Assembly: GCA_947853365.1 (NCBI GenBank)
Contig: CANTWQ010000106.1
Coordinates: 1-9,933 of the forward strand
Direction: 5' to 3'
DNA length: 9,933 bases
DNA from: an uncultured Bacilli bacterium
GTDB taxonomy: Bacteria; Bacillota_I; Bacilli_A; RF39; UBA660
The notes under the pieces are model-generated. The model was given only the letters and a program-made list of their open reading frames with translations. It did not search any database and was not told the DNA's origin. A program made the position numbers and the translations under genes. This document shows, in pieces, positions 6,146 to 9,933 of this stretch; position 1 is the stretch's first letter, and each line of letters starts with the position of its first letter.

Positions 6146-7704
6146 AAGAAAAATTTTATATTTCAACGGCAATTGCTTATACTTCAGGAAAACCTCATAT
6201 TGGAAATACTTATGAGATTGTTTTGGCGGATGCGATTGCTCGTTATAAAAGATTGCAGGGTTATGATGTTTATTTTCAAACCGGAACCGACGAACATGGG
6301 GAAAAGATCCAATTAAAAGCAATGGAAAAGAGTGTGACTCCTCAACAATATGTTGACGAAGTGGCTGCGGAAATCAAACTTATTTGGGATACGATGAATA
6401 CCAGTTATGATCGTTTTGTAAGAACAACTGATCCTTTACATGTTGAAAAAGTACAACATATTTTTCGAAAGCTGTATGAACAAGGGGATATTTATCTAGG
6501 TACATATGAGGGTCTTTATTGTACTCCTTGTGAGTCGTTTTTCACAGAAAGTCAATTGGTAGATGGTAAGTGTCCCGATTGTGGAAGAGAAGTACATTAT
6601 AAAAAAGAAGAGGCTTATTTTTTCTGCCTTTCCAAATATCAGGATCGGCTTCGGCAGTATATTGACGAACATCCAGAATTTATTCAACCGGAATCTAGAA
6701 AAAATGAAATGATTCATAATTTTTTAGATCCTGGATTACAAGATTTATGTGTTTCTAGGACTTCTTTTGATTGGGGAGTTCCTGTGGATTTTGATCCAAA
6801 ACATGTGGTATATGTGTGGTTAGATGCGCTTACGAATTATATTACGAATATTGGTTATGATACCGATCGTTCGACTGAGGAATTTTATCATTGGTGGCCA
6901 GCTGATTTACATTTGGTGGGAAAAGACATTATTCGTTTTCATACTATCTATTGGCCAATCTTCTTAATGGCGCTCGATTTACCGCTTCCAAAACAGGTGT
7001 TTGGTCATCCTTGGTTGCTCATGAACAATGATAAGATGAGTAAATCAAAAGGCAATGTGATTTATGCGGATGACTTGGTTCAATTTTTTGGTGTTGATGC
7101 GGTTCGCTATTATGTTCTTCATGACATTCCTTTTGCTAATGATGGAAATATTACTTATGAATTGTTGATCGATCGTATCAATAGTGATTTGGCAAATGTT
7201 TTAGGGAATCTTGTCAATCGAACGATTTCGATGGGACATAAATATTTTAATGGATCGATTCAAAATGCCCATGCCAAAGATATTATGGATGATGGATTTA
7301 TTGAAATGATTCAAGATTTACCTCGTAAAGTAGAAGAGAAAATGAATGGTTTGGAAGTAGGAGATGCGTTAGATGAGATTATGCTTCTTCTAAGACGTAG
7401 TAATAAATATATTGATGAAACGATGCCTTGGACCTTGGCGAAAGAAGATGAAAAGAAGGATCGTTTGATGACAGTTCTTTATCACTTGCTAGAATCGATT
7501 CGTGTTTCAGCAGTATTATTACAGGCTTTTTTACCCGATACTGCCGCTTCTATTTTGCATCAATTAGGAACTAGTTGCCAACTTCTTACATATCAAAATG
7601 ATGGAAACTATCAACTACAAGAAGCAGAGATTTTGTTTATGCGAATTGATAAAGATAAAAAGTTAGTTGAAATTGCCCAAACGCTTGCTCGTTCTATCGT
7701 GTAA
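6142..7704 (+). CDS. metG: Methionyl-tRNA synthetase, short form
   Basis: Charges tRNA-Met and initiator tRNA with methionine using ATP. Class I features: HIGN at 19-22 in the first nucleotide-binding strand, a metal-binding connective insertion with CTPC (127-130) and CPDC (144-147), the methionine-pocket stretch WLDALTNYIT beginning at Trp226, and KMSKS at 298-302. An anticodon-binding helical domain follows, including NVLGNLVNRT and the ETMPW segment. The 520-residue protein stops where longer relatives, such as the 664-residue B. subtilis MetS, continue into a Trbp111-like tRNA-binding domain, so this is the naturally short form; no frameshifted remnant follows. The GTG start at 6142 is supported by AAGGAGAG (6128-6135) and the 4-base overlap with the dut stop. 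Expression is predicted to be induced by uncharged tRNA-Met through the T-box upstream of dut. Confidence 0.97.
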   Translation: MKEKFYISTAIAYTSGKPHIGNTYEIVLADAIARYKRLQGYDVYFQTGTDEHGEKIQLKAMEKSVTPQQYVDEVAAEIKLIWDTMNTSYDRFVRTTDPLHVEKVQHIFRKLYEQGDIYLGTYEGLYCTPCESFFTESQLVDGKCPDCGREVHYKKEEAYFFCLSKYQDRLRQYIDEHPEFIQPESRKNEMIHNFLDPGLQDLCVSRTSFDWGVPVDFDPKHVVYVWLDALTNYITNIGYDTDRSTEEFYHWWPADLHLVGKDIIRFHTIYWPIFLMALDLPLPKQVFGHPWLLMNNDKMSKSKGNVIYADDLVQFFGVDAVRYYVLHDIPFANDGNITYELLIDRINSDLANVLGNLVNRTISMGHKYFNGSIQNAHAKDIMDDGFIEMIQDLPRKVEEKMNGLEVGDALDEIMLLLRRSNKYIDETMPWTLAKEDEKKDRLMTVLYHLLESIRVSAVLLQAFLPDTAASILHQLGTSCQLLTYQNDGNYQLQEAEILFMRIDKDKKLVEIAQTLARSIV

Positions 7705-7723
7705 AAAAGTTGTCAAGGCAAAG

Positions 7724-7756
7724 AAAAAGGAACAAAATTCGATTGTTTCTTTTTTT
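7724..7756 (+). terminator. A+T-rich intrinsic terminator after metG
   Basis: AAAAAGGAACAA (7724-7735) can pair with TTGTTTCTTTTT (7743-7754), with one G-U pair, around a 7-base loop; the T run continues to 7756. The GC core is weak (GGAAC/GTTTC), so termination efficiency is uncertain. It lies 20 bases after the metG stop. Confidence 0.6.
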
Positions 7757-7770
7757 ATTTATGTTATAGT
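7743..7770 (+). promoter_or_regulatory. Extended -10 promoter for the small membrane-protein gene
   Basis: TATAGT (7765-7770) is preceded by TG and one base, forming an extended -10. A weak -35 TTGTTT (7743-7748) lies 16 bases upstream, inside the 3' arm of the metG terminator. Transcription would start near 7777, at the head of a GTAG-rich leader. Confidence 0.55.
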
Positions 7771-7837
7771 GAAAGGGTAGTGATAAGAAGTAGTAGGGTA
7801 GTAGTGGTAGTTAAATATGATGAAAGGACTGCACGCT

Positions 7838-8008
7838 ATGAGAAAACTTCTGAAAAAAGATGTCAGGATAGTACTCTTCTTGTTGATCGTTTTTTTTACT
7901 TTTATTTTGTTTCTATCTGTATCATCCCGTTCTTCGCTTGATATTATTTATTGTTTCTTTTTGTTCGGTTGTGTGATTCGATATCTTTTTATTAAAATTA
8001 CGGAATAG
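7838..8008 (+). CDS. Small predicted two-helix membrane protein (56 aa), unknown function
   Basis: I do not recognise the family. The product starts with a basic segment (MRKLLKKDVR), followed by a hydrophobic helix at about residues 11-30, a short polar turn (SSRSSLD) and a second hydrophobic stretch at about 36-52 ending in a basic/polar tail (IKITE). That suggests a membrane-embedded hairpin. The ATG at 7838 has AAAGGA (7823-7828) 9 bases before it; the frame is open back to ATG 7817 but that start would put the ribosome binding site inside the gene. It has its own predicted promoter and is bounded by terminators on both sides, which supports it being a real gene and not a random frame. 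Small hydrophobic proteins of this kind can be toxin-like, regulatory or structural; nothing here decides. Confidence 0.6.
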   Translation: MRKLLKKDVRIVLFLLIVFFTFILFLSVSSRSSLDIIYCFFLFGCVIRYLFIKITE

Positions 8009-8025
8009 ATTTTCTATTCTTTTTT
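8003..8025 (+). terminator. Intrinsic terminator after the small membrane-protein gene
   Basis: GAATAG (8003-8008) pairs perfectly with CTATTC (8014-8019) around ATTTT, followed by T 8020-8025; a G-U pair can extend the stem. The TAG stop codon is the inner half of the 5' arm. The stem is short and A+T-rich, so it may be partial. Confidence 0.62.
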
Positions 8026-8033
8026 GTTATAAT
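8025..8033 (+). promoter_or_regulatory. Extended -10 promoter for tatD
   Basis: TGTTATAAT is a perfect extended -10 (TATAAT 8028-8033) directly after the T run of the preceding terminator. No good -35 is visible 16-18 bases upstream. Transcription would begin near 8040, only about 9 bases before the tatD ATG. Confidence 0.6.
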
Positions 8034-8048
8034 GTTGATGGTGATATT

Positions 8049-8798
8049 ATGTTTACGGACACACATTTTCATTTGGATCATGATTTTTATGAGGATTATC
8101 ATCAAGTGTTAGAAAGGGCAAGAGAAGTGGGGGTTTCTCTGTTTCTTGTTTCGGCTTGTAGTAAAGAAAGTATTCGTGAGATATGGATGATGGAGGATGT
8201 GAAGGATGTATATTTTACAATTGGGTATCATCCATCAGAAGCGGATACGGTAACAGATGCAGATCTAGTTTGGTTAGAGTCTTTGCTTTCTCATAAAAAG
8301 GTTGTTGGAATTGGTGAAATCGGGTTAGATTACCATTATGGTAAGAAAAATCGGGAAAAGCAAATTGCTTTATTTCGCAAGCAGTTGGAGCTTGCGCAAA
8401 AATATCAAATGCCGGTAGTAATTCATACGCGAGATGCCATGCAAGAAACGTATGATATATTGAAAGAATATTCAGTCAAAGGAGTTTTGCATTGTTTTAG
8501 TGGAAGTGTGGAAATGGCCAAGGCTTTCATTGCCCGTGGATTTTTGCTTGGAATTGGTGGAGTCGTTACTTTTACGAATAGCAAGCTTTATCAAGTGGTG
8601 GATGCTGTATCGCTTTCTTCTCTTTTATTAGAAACTGATAGTCCTTATCTTGCGCCAGTTCCTTATCGTGGGAGTATCAATGGACCTTGGAATATTCCGG
8701 TGATTGCGAAAAAAATCGCCGAAGTGAAAGGGGTATCAACGGAGGAAGTTGGTCGTATAACGACAGCGAATGCTTGTCAGTTATTTGACTTGCAGTAA
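8049..8798 (+). CDS. tatD: TatD-family metal-dependent deoxyribonuclease
   Basis: Metal-dependent hydrolase of the amidohydrolase (TIM-barrel) superfamily. Relatives are 3'-5' DNA exonucleases acting in DNA quality control, and the B. subtilis counterpart is yabD, next to metS. The 249-residue product has typical length and a complete metal site: DTHFHLD (4-10) with His6 and His8, GEIGLDYH (89-96) with Glu90, VVIHTRDA with His126, LHCFSG with His148, and ETDSPYL with Asp197. The SPY-x-AP signature that follows is typical of the family. The ribosome binding site is modest (GGTGAT, 8040-8045, 4-bp spacing from ATG 8049) and would sit at the very 5' end of the predicted transcript. The 3' end contains the promoter for the next gene. 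Confidence 0.95.
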   Translation: MFTDTHFHLDHDFYEDYHQVLERAREVGVSLFLVSACSKESIREIWMMEDVKDVYFTIGYHPSEADTVTDADLVWLESLLSHKKVVGIGEIGLDYHYGKKNREKQIALFRKQLELAQKYQMPVVIHTRDAMQETYDILKEYSVKGVLHCFSGSVEMAKAFIARGFLLGIGGVVTFTNSKLYQVVDAVSLSSLLLETDSPYLAPVPYRGSINGPWNIPVIAKKIAEVKGVSTEEVGRITTANACQLFDLQ

Positions 8799-8813
8799 GA
8801 ATTATGTTATGAT
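8785..8813 (+). promoter_or_regulatory. Sigma-A-type promoter across the end of tatD
   Basis: TTGACT (8785-8790), 17-base spacer, TATGAT (8808-8813), with TG one base before the -10 (TGTTATGAT). The -35 is in the last tatD codons and the spacer holds the stop (8796-8798). It would give a leader of about 20 bases for the 3D-domain gene. Confidence 0.75.
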
Positions 8814-8838
8814 TACTTCAACAGTTGAGGTGATTGCT

Positions 8839-9444
8839 TTGCCAAAGAAGAAGAAGGAATCAAAAGCGTCATATGTATTGATGAAACGATTTTTGATATT
8901 ATTGCTTTTTGGCTCTGCTCTTGTAATTATAGCATCTGGGAATTCACATCAGAGCGTAGTTACTTACAATATGAATCGTACCAAATCGTTAGAAGCAATG
9001 CATATTGTAACCAAGTATAATAATATTTTAGAAGAACAGACACCAACACTTGTCGAATCAATGGATGAGATTGTAAGCCTTGGATCTGAAGAACCGATTA
9101 TTTTTTATGGTACGATGACTGGCTATGGCCCGGATTGTGTCGGATGCGGTGGGCGTGTAGGTTGTCCACCACGACAAGATGTACGCAATGGTAACATTTA
9201 TTTTGAAGATGCGACTTATGGAACAGTAAGGATCGTTGCGGCGGATCAACAGATTCCATGCGGAACCGTTGTTAGAATTTCTAATTTTGCTTTTTCTGAC
9301 GAACCTATTATCGCCGTTGTTTTAGATCGTGGAGGAGCAATCAATGGTAAAACAATGGATTTGTTATATACATCAGAAGCTGAAACGAGGCAAATTGGTA
9401 GACAGTATCATATTCAATTTGAAATTATGAGATGGGGATGGTAA
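8839..9444 (+). CDS. Membrane-anchored or exported 3D-domain protein (double-psi beta-barrel, YabE/YocH-type)
   Basis: Predicted extracytoplasmic protein acting at the cell wall. The 3D domain is a double-psi beta-barrel shared with lytic transglycosylase MltA and cell-wall proteins such as YabE and YocH. The 201-residue product begins with a strongly basic patch (PKKKKESK), then one hydrophobic segment, residues about 15-34 (MKRFLILLLFGSALVIIASG), acting as anchor or signal. After a linker comes the 3D domain (about 88-201), with the three name-giving aspartates at Asp136 (AADQQIP), Asp163 (LDRGGAI) and Asp174 (TMDLLY). The G5/DUF348 repeats of B. subtilis YabE are absent. Four cysteines, 100, 103, 109 and 141, lie inside the domain. 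The TTG start is chosen because GAGGTGA (8827-8833) is 5 bases before it; the frame is open back to 8770 inside tatD. tatD-yabE adjacency is as in B. subtilis. Confidence 0.88.
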   Translation: MPKKKKESKASYVLMKRFLILLLFGSALVIIASGNSHQSVVTYNMNRTKSLEAMHIVTKYNNILEEQTPTLVESMDEIVSLGSEEPIIFYGTMTGYGPDCVGCGGRVGCPPRQDVRNGNIYFEDATYGTVRIVAADQQIPCGTVVRISNFAFSDEPIIAVVLDRGGAINGKTMDLLYTSEAETRQIGRQYHIQFEIMRWGW

Positions 9445-9455
9445 TCTCCTTTTTT
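9434..9455 (+). terminator. Intrinsic terminator at the end of the 3D-domain gene
   Basis: GGGGAT (9434-9439) pairs with ATCTCC (9444-9449), one G-U pair, around GGTA, followed by T 9450-9455. The 5' arm lies in the last Gly-Trp codons and the loop contains most of the TAA stop. Confidence 0.8.
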
Positions 9456-9520
9456 ATTTCTATTTTTGTAAAAAATATTGACAAACGATGTGTTTTTCCA
9501 AAAAAACTTTGCTTGGCCTA

Positions 9521-9549
9521 TTGCAAAATGAATTTTGTTTTGATAAGAT
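9521..9549 (+). promoter_or_regulatory. Strong extended -10 promoter for the TasA-like gene
   Basis: TTGCAA (9521-9526), 17-base spacer and TAAGAT (9544-9549) preceded by TG and one base. The start would be about 9556. A perfect TTGACA also occurs upstream at 9478-9483 but has no -10 at suitable spacing. Confidence 0.72.
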
Positions 9550-9574
9550 TGATATTGTAAGGAGGATAGGAGTT

Positions 9575-9933
9575 ATGGAGAACAATAATTCAACAAAGCA
9601 AGTCTTATTTTCGGTATTAGGAGTTGCAATTCTAGTCGTTGCTGTTGTAGGAGTATCATTTGCATTCTTTACTTATACAGGCCAAGGAACGCAAGAAAAC
9701 AGTATCCAAACTGGTACTTTAACATTTAATTATAAAGAACCAGAAAATGGTATTACGATTGAAAATGCGCTTCCTATGTCAGATGAGGAAGGAAAAGTAT
9801 CTGCAGATACTGATTTTGAATTTACAGTTACTTCTAATTTGGTTGGTAATGCAACTGTAAATTATGAAATCTTTGCAACAAAAGAAGCTGATTCAACTTT
9901 GGATGAAAAATATGTAAAAATGTATTTAGCAAC
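9575..9933 (+). CDS. Secreted protein with SipW/TasA-type signal region (3' partial)
   Basis: The gene runs off the right edge; 119 complete codons are visible. The start is supported by AAGGAGG (9559-9565), 9 bases before ATG, and an extended -10 promoter. The N-terminus is polar (MENNNSTKQ), then hydrophobic residues 10-32 end in SFAFFTYTG. The mature part begins GTQENSIQTGTLTF, resembling the A-x-F/Y...N-x-I-x-T-G-x-L pattern of SipW-dependent signal sequences in TasA, camelysin and CalY proteins, which form extracellular matrix fibres or surface proteases. Downstream, alternating beta-type sequence (DFEFTVTSN, NATVNYEIF) fits a secreted immunoglobulin-like or TasA-type beta sandwich. I am confident that it is exported, less so that it is a true TasA homologue. 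No sipW-type signal peptidase gene is inside the window; it may lie beyond the edge. Confidence 0.72.
   Translation, partial: MENNNSTKQVLFSVLGVAILVVAVVGVSFAFFTYTGQGTQENSIQTGTLTFNYKEPENGITIENALPMSDEEGKVSADTDFEFTVTSNLVGNATVNYEIFATKEADSTLDEKYVKMYLA

Noticed and set aside
5867..6322. 151-codon open frame on the minus strand across the dut/metG junction
   Set aside because: It is antisense to two well-supported genes, its product resembles no family, and it is explained by codon composition of the + strand genes.
8770..8838. Longer start of the 3D-domain gene inside tatD
   Set aside because: It has no ribosome binding site and would precede the predicted promoter's start; the TTG at 8839 has GAGGTGA in position.
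9478..9507. Perfect TTGACA followed by a small GTTTTT/AAAAAC hairpin
   Set aside because: No -10-like hexamer 16-18 bases downstream (only A runs); the better promoter for the next gene is at 9521-9549. The hairpin is short and pure A/T apart from its closing pair.
1..9933. CRISPR array, defence island, prophage or insertion sequence
   Set aside because: No regularly spaced repeats, transposase, integrase or phage structural genes are visible; dut alone is not enough to call a phage remnant.

Overview
The window looks like chromosomal housekeeping DNA from a low-GC, Gram-positive-type member of the Bacillota. It is clearly A+T-rich, has strong GGAGG-type ribosome binding sites, and carries a T-box riboswitch, a SpoVT-type sporulation regulator and a 3D-domain cell-wall protein. 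The gene content overlaps two neighbourhoods of the Bacillus subtilis origin region: yabC(rsmI)-abrB-metS-yabD-yabE and spoVC(pth)-fin-mfd-spoVT. TGA terminates rsmI, pth, mfd and dut at well-defined gene junctions, so this is the standard bacterial code and not the Mycoplasma code. The short MetRS and the SipW-type secreted protein at the right edge would fit an uncultured Bacilli/Erysipelotrichia-like gut lineage, but that placement is inference. All genes lie on the + strand.

Layout. At 2-97 is the 3' end of a probable rsmI, followed within a few bases by pth (102-686) and then mfd (686-4015, sharing one base with the pth stop). These three form one tight operon for translation and transcription-coupled repair. 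A consensus promoter lying across the mfd stop (3993-4021) drives an unrecognised 206-aa helical protein (4050-4670), which ends in an intrinsic terminator. A 26-base perfect inverted repeat (4708-4733) lies upstream of spoVT (4862-5392). A promoter across the end of spoVT (5382-5410) starts a T-box leader (about 5417-5642) whose likely specifier is ATG (Met). It controls dut (dUTPase) and metG (methionyl-tRNA synthetase), which overlap by 4 bases. A weak A+T-rich terminator follows metG.

Next come a separately bounded 56-codon membrane-peptide gene (7838-8008), tatD (8049-8798), and a 3D-domain exported protein (8839-9444) with its own promoter inside the tatD 3' end. After its terminator, a strong extended -10 promoter (9521-9549) precedes a partial gene for a secreted protein with a SipW/TasA-type signal region (9575 to the edge).

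Together the core genes serve translation (Pth, RsmI, MetRS, the Met T-box), genome integrity (Mfd, dUTPase, TatD) and developmental or cell-surface functions (SpoVT, 3D protein, TasA-like protein). The least expected points are dut placed under a methionine T-box, the unknown 206-aa gene, and the repeated compact design in which promoters and terminators are built across stop codons. I do not see CRISPR arrays, insertion sequences, tRNAs, rRNAs or prophage genes.
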